A stretch of 64,000 nt of DNA from Burkholderia contaminans (lineage in GTDB: Bacteria > Pseudomonadota > Gammaproteobacteria > Burkholderiales > Burkholderiaceae), in contig NZ_CP090640.1 in NCBI RefSeq assembly GCF_029633825.1, positions 2,356,001 to 2,420,000 of the forward strand, given 5' to 3'. The stretch's first letter is position 1, and the number at the start of each line of letters is the position of its first letter. The notes beneath the pieces were generated by a model, which ran no database searches, was not told the DNA's origin, and saw nothing but the letters and a program-made list of their open reading frames with translations. Positions 44,440-54,163 of the stretch are shown piece after piece. A program made the position numbers and the translations under genes.

Positions 44440-45471
44440 TCAGGCGCCGAGCGCGATCAGGCCTTCCGGCGCGACCGTGAGGCCGACCGCCGTGCCGCGT
44501 GCAAGCGCGATGCGGCCCGGCACGTCGATCACGAGCGCATCGGGTGCCGCGTGCTCGATCGTGAGCCGCGTGCGCTCGCCGAGGAACGCGCACGCACTCA
44601 CGGCACCGCGCAGCGGCGCATGCGCGGGATCGGCGAGTTGTGCATCCTCGGGGCGAAAGAACCACTCGTCGGCGGCGTGCGGCGTCGCGATCGCGCCGCC
44701 CGTGGTCACCAGCGTGCCGTCGCGCCATTGCCCGGCGAGCCGGTTCAGCGTGCCGATGAACTGCGCGACCGTGCGATTCGCCGGATGGTAGTAGATGTCG
44801 CGCGGCGTGCCGATCTGCTCGATGCGGCCTGCGCCCATCACGACGATCCGGTCGCCGAGCTCCATCGCCTCGGCCTGGTCGTGCGTCACGTAGACCGTCG
44901 TCACACCTAGTTCGCGCAGCAGCGTATTCATCTCGCGACGCAGCGTGTCGCGCAGCTTCGCGTCGAGCGCGGTCAGCGGCTCGTCGAGCAGCAGCACGCG
45001 CGGCCGCACCGCCAGGGCGCGGGCCAGTGCGACGCGCTGGCGCTGGCCGCCCGACAGCTGGTCGATCGGTTTGTCCGCGTGCGCGTCGAGCCGCATCATC
45101 GCGAGCAGCTCGTCGACACGCTCGCGCAGCGCGCGCGGCTCGGTCTTGCGGATCTTCAGCCCGTAGCCGACATTGCCGCGCACCGTCAGGTTCGGAAACA
45201 GCGCGTAGTTCTGGAACACCATGCCGACCTGCCGGCGCTCGATCGGCAGCGCGGTGACGTCGTCGTTGCCGAACGCGATCGTGCCGCCGGCGTCCGGCGT
45301 GTCGAGGCCCGCGATCAGGCGCAGCGTCGTGGTCTTGCCGCAGCCCGACGGCCCGAGCAGCACGAGCGTTTCGCCCGCGCCGATCGACAGGTCGAGCGGT
45401 TCGAGCACGCGCGTGCCGCGGAACGTCTTCGCGCAGCGGGTCAGGGTGATGGGAGTGGAATCGAGTTTCAT
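44440..45471 (-). CDS. ABC transporter ATP-binding protein (PotA/FbpC-like)
   Basis: A 343-residue ABC ATPase with Walker A GPSGCGKT (residues 40-47), Q-loop MVFQNYALFPNL, signature LSGGQRQRVALARAL, Walker B VLLLDEPLTALDAK and switch histidine in VTHDQAEAM. The C-terminal 100 residues form a TOBE-type domain (WFFRPEDAQL). It is followed by the phosphodiesterase and preceded by two permeases and a binding protein. The family covers polyamines, iron and 2-aminoethylphosphonate. Confidence 0.88.
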   Translation of the reverse strand: MKLDSTPITLTRCAKTFRGTRVLEPLDLSIGAGETLVLLGPSGCGKTTTLRLIAGLDTPDAGGTIAFGNDDVTALPIERRQVGMVFQNYALFPNLTVRGNVGYGLKIRKTEPRALRERVDELLAMMRLDAHADKPIDQLSGGQRQRVALARALAVRPRVLLLDEPLTALDAKLRDTLRREMNTLLRELGVTTVYVTHDQAEAMELGDRIVVMGAGRIEQIGTPRDIYYHPANRTVAQFIGTLNRLAGQWRDGTLVTTGGAIATPHAADEWFFRPEDAQLADPAHAPLRGAVSACAFLGERTRLTIEHAAPDALVIDVPGRIALARGTAVGLTVAPEGLIALGA

Positions 45472-45484
45472 GTCTGCGAGAAAT

Positions 45485-46381
45485 TCAGCGCGGGCGCTTC
45501 TTGAGTGCCCGCGTGCCGGACGGATCGACGCCGAGCCACTGCATCGCGACGAGCAGCGGCAGTGTCATCAGCAGGAACAGGATCGTGTACGCGCTGCCCA
45601 CTTCTAGGCGCAGCGACGCATACGTATCGGCGAGCCCGACCGGCAGCGTCTTGGTGTCGGGCGTATGCAGCATCCACGTGAGGTTGAATTCGCCGATCGA
45701 CAGCGTGAGCACGGCGAGCGCACCCGCGACGATGCCGGGGCGCAGGTTCGGCAGCACGATCGTGACGAAGCGCGTGACGAACGACGCACCGAGGCTCGCC
45801 GCGCCTTCCTCGAGCGTGCGCAGGTCGGCGCCGGCCGCGACGGCCGCGACCGCACGGACCATGAACGGCAGCGTGAACACGACGTGGCCGACGACGATGA
45901 ACCACAGGCTCATCCGGAACGCGGTGAAGCCGCCGTACACGACCAGCAGCGCGAGCGCCGACGCGAGGCCGGGCAGCGCGACCGGCAGCACCAGCGCCTC
46001 CTCGATCGCGCGCGCGACGCGGCTCTTGCTGCGCGCGAGCGCATAGCCGGCCGGCACGCCGACGACGAGCACGATCGCGAGCGTCGCGAATGCGACGTAG
46101 AGCGACAGCGCGACCGAGCCGTGATACTGCTGCCACACCTGCTCGAGCCAGCGCAGCGTGAGGCCGCTCGACAGGCCGCGGAAGTAGTTGACGGTGAGAC
46201 CCGCGAGCACTGACATCACGACGGGCACGATCAGGAACGCGCACAGCAGCAGCGTGACGCCCCATTGCAGCGCGGCGATCGCGCGCGCGCCGGTGACGCG
46301 CGGCGCGCGGCGGGCGACGCCGTTCGCCTGTGCGGGAGCGGGGGCCGGCGATGGCGCGGAAGAGCCGGAAAGCGATTGCAT
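45485..46381 (-). CDS. ABC transporter permease (second of pair)
   Basis: A 298-residue permease with six hydrophobic segments after a cytoplasmic Pro/Ala-rich N-terminus (residues 1-30). The EAA loop EEGAASLGASFVTRFVTIVLP couples it to the ATPase. It resembles PotC/PhnV-type permeases. Twelve to fifteen bases separate it from both neighbours, so it belongs to the LacI-regulated operon. Confidence 0.88.
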   Translation of the reverse strand: MQSLSGSSAPSPAPAPAQANGVARRAPRVTGARAIAALQWGVTLLLCAFLIVPVVMSVLAGLTVNYFRGLSSGLTLRWLEQVWQQYHGSVALSLYVAFATLAIVLVVGVPAGYALARSKSRVARAIEEALVLPVALPGLASALALLVVYGGFTAFRMSLWFIVVGHVVFTLPFMVRAVAAVAAGADLRTLEEGAASLGASFVTRFVTIVLPNLRPGIVAGALAVLTLSIGEFNLTWMLHTPDTKTLPVGLADTYASLRLEVGSAYTILFLLMTLPLLVAMQWLGVDPSGTRALKKRPR

Positions 46382-46391
46382 GCAGGAATCC

Positions 46392-47216
46392 TCAGGCCGC
46401 GGCGGCGGCGGTGTGGCCGGTGAAGCGGCGCGCGAGCGCGAGCACGGCCCAGGTGACGATGCCGAGCACGATCGACAGGCCGGCCGCCGTCGCGATGTTC
46501 GCGTTCAGCGTGAACTCGGTATAGATCGTCATCGGCAGCACGTTCAGGTCGGTGGCGAGCGTGAACGCGGTGCCGAACGCGCCCATCGCGGTCGCGAAGC
46601 AGATCGCGCCGGCCGCGATCAGGCCCGGCGCGAGCGCGGGCAGCACGATGTCAACGAAGATGCGCCACGGCGACGCGCCGAGCGAGCGTGCGGCTTCCTC
46701 GAGCGACGCGTCGAGCTTCGACGCCGCCGCGATCACGGTAACGATCACGCGCGGAATCGAGAAGTACAGGTAGCCGACGAACAGCCCGGCGACCGAGTAC
46801 GCGAATACCCACTTGTCGCCGGTGAGCTTCGCGGACAGCATGCCGATCAGCCCCTGCCGGCCCGCGAGCATGATCACCATGAACCCGACCACGACGCCCG
46901 GGAACGCGAGCGGGAACGTGAGCAGCGCGAGCAGCACGCGCTTGCCCGCGAATTCGCGGCGTGCGAGCAGCAGGCCCGAGATCGTCGACAGCACGAGCGT
47001 CGCGAGCGTGACGCCCGCGGACAGCGCGACGGTCTCGCCGAGGCTCTTCATGTAGCGCGCATTGCCGAGCAGGGCCGCGTAGTGCGAGAAGAACGCGCCG
47101 TCGGCGGACACCTGCACGAGTGCCGCCATCGGCAGCAGCCAGAACGCGGCGAACACCGCAAGCGCCGGCGCGACGAGCGCGACGCGCCAGCGCAGCGGGA
47201 AAGTCAGGTCAAGCAT
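46392..47216 (-). CDS. ABC transporter permease (first of pair)
   Basis: A 274-residue permease with six hydrophobic segments. The EAA loop EEAARSLGASPWRIFVDIVLP lies near residue 190. It resembles PotB/PhnU-type permeases and should form the translocation pore with the next permease in the operon. The ATG at 47216 is 17 bases after the binding-protein stop. Confidence 0.88.
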   Translation of the reverse strand: MLDLTFPLRWRVALVAPALAVFAAFWLLPMAALVQVSADGAFFSHYAALLGNARYMKSLGETVALSAGVTLATLVLSTISGLLLARREFAGKRVLLALLTFPLAFPGVVVGFMVIMLAGRQGLIGMLSAKLTGDKWVFAYSVAGLFVGYLYFSIPRVIVTVIAAASKLDASLEEAARSLGASPWRIFVDIVLPALAPGLIAAGAICFATAMGAFGTAFTLATDLNVLPMTIYTEFTLNANIATAAGLSIVLGIVTWAVLALARRFTGHTAAAAA

Positions 47217-47233
47217 CGATGATGTCCGGCCGC

Positions 47234-48262
47234 TTACTGCATGACCTGCAGGTATTGCTGGCCGAATGCCTGCTGACCGGCCGCCATCTTGCCGAAGTCG
47301 ACCGGTTTCGCGCGGGCGTACTCGCTCGCCGGCAGGAACTTCGATGCGATGTCGGCCCCGAGCGCTTGTGCGCGCACCGGGCGCAGGTACGCATTGGCCC
47401 ACAGCTTCTGGCCTTCGTCGGACAACACGAAGTCGAGCACCTTCTTGCCGTTCGCGTCGTGCGGTGCGCCCTTCACGAGACTCATCACGTACGGCACCGC
47501 GATCGTGCCTTCCTTCGGAATCACGAACTCGACGTTCGCGCTGTCCTTGTACTTCGCGCGATACGCGTCGAAGTCGTAGTCGAGCAGGATCGGAATCTCG
47601 CCGGACAGCACGCGCGCATAGGCGGTTTGCTTCGGTACGATCGGCGCATTGGCCTTCAGCTTCCTGAACCAGTCGAGCGCCGGCTTGAAGTTGTCGAGGC
47701 TGCCGCCGAGCGCCTGGTTCACGGCGACCGCGCCCGCATAGCCGACGAACGCACTCGACGGATCGAGATAGCCGACCATGCCCTTGTATTCCGGCTTCAG
47801 CAGATCGGCCCACGAGCGCGGCACCGGCTTGCCGTCGAGCGCGTCCTTGTTGACGAAGAAGCCGAGCGTGCCCGAGTGGATCGCGAACCAGTAGCCTTGC
47901 GGGTCCTTCAGGTTCGCGGGGATGTCGTTCCAGTGCGCCGGCTTGTACGGCGCGATCACGCCCTTGTCCTTCGCCTGGAACGCCGACGACACGCCGAGAT
48001 AGACGACGTCGGCCACCGGGCTTTTCTGCTCGGCGATCAGCTGCGCGATCGACTGGCCCGAGTTCTTGTTGTCGAACGGCACGCGGATGCCGGTCTTCTG
48101 CTTGATCGCCGCGATCTGCGCGGCCCAGTCGGCCCATTCGGGCGGGCAGTTGTAGCAGATCGCCGTTTCGTCGGCGTGAGCGGCGGGTGCGCCGGCGATG
48201 AGCGCGGCAAGGGCTACGGGAGCGGCAAGCGCGCGCAGCAGCGAGGTCAGGCGAAAGGACAC
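47234..48262 (-). CDS. Periplasmic substrate-binding protein of ABC importer
   Basis: A 342-residue binding protein with a cleavable signal peptide (cleavage after PAAHA near residue 29) and a GTG start at 48262. The mature part starts DETAICYNCPPEWADWAAQI, an unusual cysteine-containing segment, and contains the cluster-1/type-2 binding fold with NKNSGQSIAQLI and HSGTLGFFVNKDAL. Related proteins bind iron, polyamines or 2-aminoethylphosphonate. The linked phosphodiesterase suggests a phosphorus-containing substrate, but this is inference. It is the first structural gene after the LacI regulator. Confidence 0.85.
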   Translation of the reverse strand: MSFRLTSLLRALAAPVALAALIAGAPAAHADETAICYNCPPEWADWAAQIAAIKQKTGIRVPFDNKNSGQSIAQLIAEQKSPVADVVYLGVSSAFQAKDKGVIAPYKPAHWNDIPANLKDPQGYWFAIHSGTLGFFVNKDALDGKPVPRSWADLLKPEYKGMVGYLDPSSAFVGYAGAVAVNQALGGSLDNFKPALDWFRKLKANAPIVPKQTAYARVLSGEIPILLDYDFDAYRAKYKDSANVEFVIPKEGTIAVPYVMSLVKGAPHDANGKKVLDFVLSDEGQKLWANAYLRPVRAQALGADIASKFLPASEYARAKPVDFGKMAAGQQAFGQQYLQVMQ

Positions 48263-48331
48263 GGTAGGTCTCCGGGCGAGGGTGAGGCGCTGGGGTGGCG
48301 TGGCGGTGTGCGGGGTATGCGGTGCGCGCGT

Positions 48332-49357
48332 TCAGGCCTTGCGCAATTGCAGGTCGGTGGCCGGCGGCGCGATCGTCGCGCCGTCGCGCACCACGTGCGG
48401 CAGGATCAGTGACGTGCGTTCGATGGCGACGCCGCCGATACATTCGACGAGACGCTGCCACGCATGGCGACCGATGTCGCGGTTCGGCGTCGCGACGCTC
48501 GCGAGCGGCGGTGCGAGCAACTCGCCGATCGCGATCCCGTCGAAACCGAGCACCGACAGGTCGTCCGGCACCGAGAAGCCTGCGCGGCGCAGCCCGCGCA
48601 TCACGACCATCGCGAGCAGGTCGTTGCTGCAGAAGAGGGCGGTCGGACGCGTCGCGTGCGCGGTGAGATGCGCAAGCACGGCGTCGGGCAGCTCGGGCGC
48701 GTTGAAGTCGACTTCGACGGGCGGCAGTGCGGCGACGCCGCTTTCCTCGAGTGCCTGCGCATAGCCGAGATGGCGCTGGCGCGCGCGATCCGACGCCGCG
48801 AGCGAGCCGGCCAGCATCAGCACGCGGCGATGACCGTGCGCGGTCAGCAGCCGCACGCCGTCATACGCGGCGCGGCGGTTGTCGACCGACACCGACGGGC
48901 GGCGCTGCGTGTCGTTGTGCATCAGCACGTAGTGCGGGCCGTCGCGGTCGAGCATGTCGAGCAGCGGGTGCGTGTCCGCGTCGGCGACGGTGAGGATCAG
49001 CCCTTCGACGCGCTGCTCGCGCAGCGTCTCGATCGCATGACGCTCGCGCGCGGCATCGTATTCGGTCGTCATCAGGATCAGCTTGAAGCCGGCTGCGGTC
49101 GCGAGCTCGTCGATGCCCTGCAGGCAGTCGGCGAACACGGGGTTCGAGAGCGTCGGCAGGACGACGCCGACGAGCCGCGTGCGCTCGCCGCGCAGTTGCC
49201 GGCCGAGCGGACTCGGGCGGAACTGCAGCGTGTCGATCGCGGTGCGGATCGTCTGCAACGTGGCGGGGCTGACGGTATGCGGTGCGTTGATCGCACGTGA
49301 AACGGTGGCGATCGAGAAGCCCGCGAGAGCAGCGACGTCCTTGATGGTCGAGGTCAT
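48332..49357 (-). CDS. LacI-family transcriptional regulator
   Basis: A 341-residue repressor. The N-terminal helix-turn-helix TIKDVAALAGFSIATVSRAI (residues 4-23) and hinge helix (SPLGRQLRGERT) precede a periplasmic-binding-protein-like sensor domain with VGVVLPTLSNPVFADCLQGI and RPTALFCSNDLLAMVVMRGL. A pair of inverted AAACGTTTTC elements lies 16-50 bases upstream of the start, consistent with autorepression. It heads the ABC-importer operon on the same strand (70-base gap), so it probably controls uptake in response to the imported compound or a derivative. Confidence 0.9.
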   Translation of the reverse strand: MTSTIKDVAALAGFSIATVSRAINAPHTVSPATLQTIRTAIDTLQFRPSPLGRQLRGERTRLVGVVLPTLSNPVFADCLQGIDELATAAGFKLILMTTEYDAARERHAIETLREQRVEGLILTVADADTHPLLDMLDRDGPHYVLMHNDTQRRPSVSVDNRRAAYDGVRLLTAHGHRRVLMLAGSLAASDRARQRHLGYAQALEESGVAALPPVEVDFNAPELPDAVLAHLTAHATRPTALFCSNDLLAMVVMRGLRRAGFSVPDDLSVLGFDGIAIGELLAPPLASVATPNRDIGRHAWQRLVECIGGVAIERTSLILPHVVRDGATIAPPATDLQLRKA

Positions 49358-49372
49358 GAAGTCATGCGATGT

Positions 49373-49407
49373 AAACGTTTTCGGCCGGGGAATTATCGAA
49401 AACGTTT
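49373..49407. promoter_or_regulatory. LacI-type operator pair
   Basis: AAACGTTTTC (49373-49382) and GAAAACGTTT (49398-49407) form an inverted repeat with a 15-base spacer; each half has the AACGTT core usual for LacI-family operators. It sits just before the regulator start. Confidence 0.75.
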
Positions 49408-49677
49408 GTGACTTCGCGATGACGCACGCGACGTTGTTTCGCGGAAAGTACGATACAAACGTCAGACGGTTGGCGCGCCGGGCAGGGTGGATTCATGTGA
49501 AGGATCGGCCGCGCGGCGCCGCCGTGGATTGTATCGGCGAACGCGGGCGCGGTGCGCGATGTCCGTCGTCGGGTGCGAGGCGGCCGGGCGTGCACCCGCT
49601 TGCGGGCGGGATGCGCACGCCGCGTCTCGCCGCTGGTCCGCGGCGATCACGCGGCGCTGCCGCGGGGCGGGCTGGCG

Positions 49678-50793
49678 TTACAGCGCGACGAACAGCATGC
49701 CGTGCGGGTCCTGAAGGGCGGACGGATTGCCGACGCTCGTCGCGACGGGCGTCAGGTGGCCGGACTTCGGGTCCAGTTTCATCACCTGGCCTTGGCCGGC
49801 GCTGTAGGCGTCGCCTTGCGAGAACGGCGCATCGACGCGGTAGGTCGTGTTGCTGGCATCGGTGAACAGCATGAAGGTCTTGCCTTGCGGGCCCGGAGCC
49901 GGCACCCAGCGCGTATCGTCGACCGGATAGACGGGGCCGTCCTTGTCGCTGAAAAGGGTGAGCGTCAGCACGCTGACGGTCTGGCTCGCGCCCGGATTGT
50001 GGATGAACACCAGCTTGCCGTCGGCCTGGCTGTCGAGCACGAGATCGCCGGCGGAATCGATCGCTTCGGAATCGGGGTCCGTCAGGCTCAGTGTCACCTG
50101 CTGGTTGAAGGTGGGATTCGGCGATCCGCCAACGGACGGGGTCACGTCGGTGGCCTGTGCATTACCGGCGAGCACCGGTGCGACGTCGAACGTCGTGCCG
50201 TTCGCGTTCAGCGTGAGTTGTCCGACGGTCGGTGCGGCGGCGCCGGGCGTCGTCGGGTTCGACGCGCTCACGTACACGTTCCCGTTGAGCAACTGCATGT
50301 CGTCGTAGCCGCCGCCGTGTGCGGTCGGATTGACGGTCGCCGTGTAGGTCTTCTGCGTGCCGGCCTTGAGGTCGACGATCGTCAGTTCGGGATTGCCGTC
50401 CTCATTGGCCATCGCCCATAGCGTGTTCGTATCGGCGCGGGCCATCAGGCCGTCGACGTGGCCCGGCACCGTGTACGTCTTGAGCACGTTGCCGCTCAGG
50501 TCGTATTGGACGATGTCGTTGGTCAGGCTGGGCACCGAGCCGTCCTTTACGTCACCTGCCTTCTGGTAGCCGATGAAGACCGTGTTGTTGAACTGGACGA
50601 TCGAATCGGGCTTGTCCGTGGACGTCGGTGCTTTGGCGAACACGGACAACGTATAGCCGGACGCGGTGGCGGTGTTCGGCACGGCCGCGGTATTGGTCGG
50701 TGCGATGCCGGGGGTGGACGTTGTGTCGTCGCCGCCGCAGGCGGCAAGAAAGACCGATGCCGACATGGCGATTAACAGGGGCTTTCTTAACAT
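49678..50793 (-). CDS. Secreted lipoprotein, probably beta-propeller
   Basis: A 371-residue lipoprotein: signal peptide with lipobox LAACGGDD (cysteine near residue 19), a Thr/Pro/Ala-rich linker of about 25 residues, and a large beta-rich domain with repeated SGNVLKTYTVPGHVDGLMA-like and NTLWAMANEDGNPELTIVDL-like units. Spacing and NG/DG turns suggest a WD/YVTN-like propeller. No catalytic motif is recognised. It ends in a segment DPHGMLFVAL. It is monocistronic and faces away from the tRNA gene. Confidence 0.7.
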   Translation of the reverse strand: MLRKPLLIAMSASVFLAACGGDDTTSTPGIAPTNTAAVPNTATASGYTLSVFAKAPTSTDKPDSIVQFNNTVFIGYQKAGDVKDGSVPSLTNDIVQYDLSGNVLKTYTVPGHVDGLMARADTNTLWAMANEDGNPELTIVDLKAGTQKTYTATVNPTAHGGGYDDMQLLNGNVYVSASNPTTPGAAAPTVGQLTLNANGTTFDVAPVLAGNAQATDVTPSVGGSPNPTFNQQVTLSLTDPDSEAIDSAGDLVLDSQADGKLVFIHNPGASQTVSVLTLTLFSDKDGPVYPVDDTRWVPAPGPQGKTFMLFTDASNTTYRVDAPFSQGDAYSAGQGQVMKLDPKSGHLTPVATSVGNPSALQDPHGMLFVAL

Positions 50794-51294
50794 TATGGTT
50801 TCCTAACTGAATTGATGCTGCAGGATGGATTGAATGTGCTTATTACCGTCTGTTACGGGCAACGCGGGTGAGGCTATGCCGCACATGTTTCTTTTCGGTG
50901 ACAAATGTCGCGCACCCTCCGCGATTGCGCGAAAGGATTGCCGGCGCTAGCACGGCGAAGCTTAAGCCGGGATTAAGGGTGTCGTTCGAATCGTGCGGAC
51001 CGGCGAATATTCAATGAAAATGGCGCGAGGGAATGAGCGAAATTCGTAAGTCGATATCAAGCAAAATCAAATATATTCGTGATGCGACTGAAATGGCGAG
51101 TGCCGAATGGCGGCATCGATTTGGCTGGCATCCAGCGAGCGTCATGCGATTGAGACTCGATGGCGGACGCAACGCGGCAGGAGGCATGGGCTGCCGGGAC
51201 GGCGACGGTGAAGTCGGGTGTCGGCGATTGCGGGGTGACAGGGTCAAATGCGGAAGATCCGGCCGGGCAGTGGTAGAATCCGGTCCGCCCTCTT
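50794..51294. other. Intergenic region before the tRNA-Leu gene
   Basis: About 500 bases, partly AT-richer than the neighbourhood (51000-51080). No coding gene is convincing. TAGAAT at 51274-51279 is a probable -10 element for the tRNA, 15 bases before the mature 5' end. Confidence 0.45.
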
Positions 51295-51628
51295 GCCGGG
51301 GTGATGAAATTGGTAAACATAGCGGACTTAAACGATTGAGTGCCCGACCGGAAACGATCGGTGCAGAACCCTTCAAATTCGGCGAAACCCCTGATGCGCG
51401 CATCGAGGCAACGCCGAGCCAAGCCTCGCGGCATCCGCGAGGAAGGTGTAGAGACTAGACGGGGGGCGCCTAAGGCGCACGGGCAGCAGGCACGCCCATG
51501 CGCGATGGCGAAGGCATAGTCCAGCGCACGAACGGTTCGCACACGCGACGCCGGCTTTGAAAGAAGCAGTGTGACGAAAATCCGCCGCCTTAACTGGCTT
51601 GCCGGTTCGAGTCCGGTCCCCGGCACCA
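51295..51628 (+). tRNA. tRNA-Leu(UAA), interrupted by a group I intron
   Basis: The two exons (51295-51329 and 51577-51628) join into an 87-base tRNA with encoded CCA. The acceptor stem is GCCGGGG/CCCCGGC (51295-51301 and 51618-51624), the anticodon stem GCGGA/TCCGC, and the loop C-U-U-A-A-A-A gives anticodon UAA. The T arm GCCGG-TTCGAGT-CCGGT and a long class II variable arm identify tRNA-Leu. The gene is split between U34 and A35 by a 247-base insert with group I intron features. Its 3' end is followed by a strong terminator. This may be the sole tRNA for UUA in the genome; that cannot be checked here. Confidence 0.93.
51330..51576 (+). ncRNA. Group I self-splicing intron in tRNA-Leu(UAA)
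   Basis: The 247-base insert shows the conserved group I core: R element GTGTAGAGACTAGACGG and S element AAGGCATAGTCC, whose GACTA (51453-51457) and TAGTC (51517-51521) pair as P7. The 5' exon ends in U (51329), the intron ends in G (51576, omega G). An internal guide GAGU at 51338-51341 can pair with exon ACUU, giving the required U-G pair at the 5' splice site. No open reading frame for a homing endonuclease fits in it. Size and insertion site match the cyanobacterial tRNA-Leu(UAA) intron; subgroup assignment needs folding. Confidence 0.9.
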
Positions 51629-51666
51629 TCGAATGCGTCGACGCGATTCGATTTGGCGAAGGTGTG

Positions 51667-51703
51667 AAAAACCCGCGAGCGCTTCATTTCTCGCGGGTTT
51701 TTT
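51667..51703. terminator. Bidirectional terminator after tRNA-Leu
   Basis: A 13-bp stem AAAAACCCGCGAG/CTCGCGGGTTTTT (51667-51679 and 51690-51702), ending in T6, with A5 on the other side. It ends the tRNA transcript 39 bases after CCA. Confidence 0.88.
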
Positions 51704-51864
51704 GTTGGTGCGACACGTGAAGCCTTCATCGTCCGTGCTGCTTCGCTGCGGCGAAAACGGCGCCATGTGATACTGACACGCACGTCGCGCCGCACGCGCT
51801 CGCCGCCACCGGCGAACGCAGCGCGCCGGCCGATTCCGCCATCGCTTGCGCCACACCACCCGTC

Positions 51865-52491
51865 ATGACCGACTCGACCCACCACTATTACGAACCCTCG
51901 CAAGGCCACGGCCTGCCGCACGATCCGCTGAACGCGATCATCGGCCCGCGCCCGATCGGCTGGATTGCTTCCCGCGGCAGCGACGGCACGCTCAATCTCG
52001 CGCCGTACAGTTTCTTCAATGCGTTCAACTATCGTCCGCCGATCATCGGTTTTTCGAGCACCGGCGCGAAGGACAGCCTGCGCAACGTGCAGGAGACCGG
52101 CGAGTTCGTGTGGAACCTCGCGACGCGCGATCTCGCCGAGCGGATGAACCAGACCTGCGCCGCCGTGCCGTACGAGGTCAACGAATTCGAACTCGGCGGC
52201 CTGACCGCGGTGCCGTCGCGTGTCGTCAACGTGCCGCGCGTCGCGGAAAGCGGCGTGAACTTCGAATGCAAGGTGACCGACGTGATCCGGCTGCGCGATC
52301 ATCATGGCGTCGAGACGCCGGCCACGCTGGTGCTGGGCGAGGTCGTCGCGGTCCATATCCGCCATGACCTGCTGAAGGACGGCATCTTCGATACGTTCGG
52401 CGCCGGCATCATTCTTCGTGCGGGCGGCCCGTCCGCCTACGTGCACGTGAAGCCCGACAGCCGCTTCGACATCTTCCGCCCGGACGCTTGA
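51865..52491 (+). CDS. Flavin reductase-like FMN-binding protein
   Basis: A 208-residue protein of the flavin-reductase-like split beta-barrel family. IIGPRPIGWIASRGSDGTLNLAPYSFFNAF near the N-terminus is the flavin-binding signature, and NFECKVTDVIRL and VLGEVVAVHI lie in the later strands. These proteins bind FMN and are often NAD(P)H-flavin reductases supplying monooxygenases, though no monooxygenase is adjacent. The ATG at 51865 opens the conserved region 20 residues later. It is monocistronic, with a terminator after the gene. Confidence 0.85.
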   Translation: MTDSTHHYYEPSQGHGLPHDPLNAIIGPRPIGWIASRGSDGTLNLAPYSFFNAFNYRPPIIGFSSTGAKDSLRNVQETGEFVWNLATRDLAERMNQTCAAVPYEVNEFELGGLTAVPSRVVNVPRVAESGVNFECKVTDVIRLRDHHGVETPATLVLGEVVAVHIRHDLLKDGIFDTFGAGIILRAGGPSAYVHVKPDSRFDIFRPDA

Positions 52492-52522
52492 CCGGTCGCG
52501 CGCCGGAGTAGGCCGGCAAGCC

Positions 52523-52546
52523 GGGCCACCGGGCCACCGGGCCACC
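52523..52546. repeat. Three tandem GGGCCACC units
   Basis: Three perfect eight-base copies lie between the flavin reductase stop and the next terminator. Probably a slippage-prone GC microrepeat with no clear function. Confidence 0.7.
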
Positions 52547-52568
52547 GGGCCCGGCCGCGCCCGCCCCG

Positions 52569-52607
52569 AAAGACCCCGCCGAGATCGATGATTTCGCGGG
52601 GTCTTTT
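52569..52607 (+). terminator. Terminator of the flavin reductase gene
   Basis: An 11-bp stem AAAGACCCCGC/GCGGGGTCTTT (52569-52579 and 52596-52606) with a 16-base loop and a short T tract lies 78 bases past the stop codon. Confidence 0.75.
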
Positions 52608-52858
52608 ACGTCGCACCTTCGCACGGCCGCCGCGCGCCGACCCGTGCGTGCGCCGATGCCCGATCGCCGCCGGCCAGGCGACCCAGCGACCCTGCACCGC
52701 AGCAAACCCACGCTGCGCCGGCCACCGGTCGCCCCGACGCGCCAAAGCGATTCCCCATGGCAAATCTGCTCACGACGAACGAGCGGCTTGGGCATCGACG
52801 CCCGCCGCCGCAAGGCATAGATTTCCAAGGTTGACGTGCCTATCCGCACGCCAGCTCG

Positions 52859-52885
52859 CGCGCAGGCCGGCAACCGGCCTGCGCG
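52859..52885. other. Perfect hairpin in the bkd leader
   Basis: A 12-bp perfect GC-rich stem (52859-52870 with 52874-52885), loop CAA, ends 43 bases before the bkdA1 start. It has no T tract, so termination is unlikely; it may affect mRNA stability or mark a protein site. Confidence 0.45.
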
Positions 52886-52901
52886 TTCCCAAACAGCGTG
52901 A

Positions 52902-54161
<1,260 letters not shown>

Positions 54162-54163
54162 TC

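Noticed and set aside
51057..51629. Minus-strand frame beginning MVPGTGLEPASQ across the tRNA-Leu and its intron
   Set aside because: This is the antisense translation of the tRNA 3' end and intron, a frequent false gene at tRNA loci. The plus strand has a complete tRNA and group I core.
52523..52546. Three GGGCCACC copies as an insertion footprint
   Set aside because: No flanking inverted repeats, target duplication or transposase; a simple microrepeat is enough.
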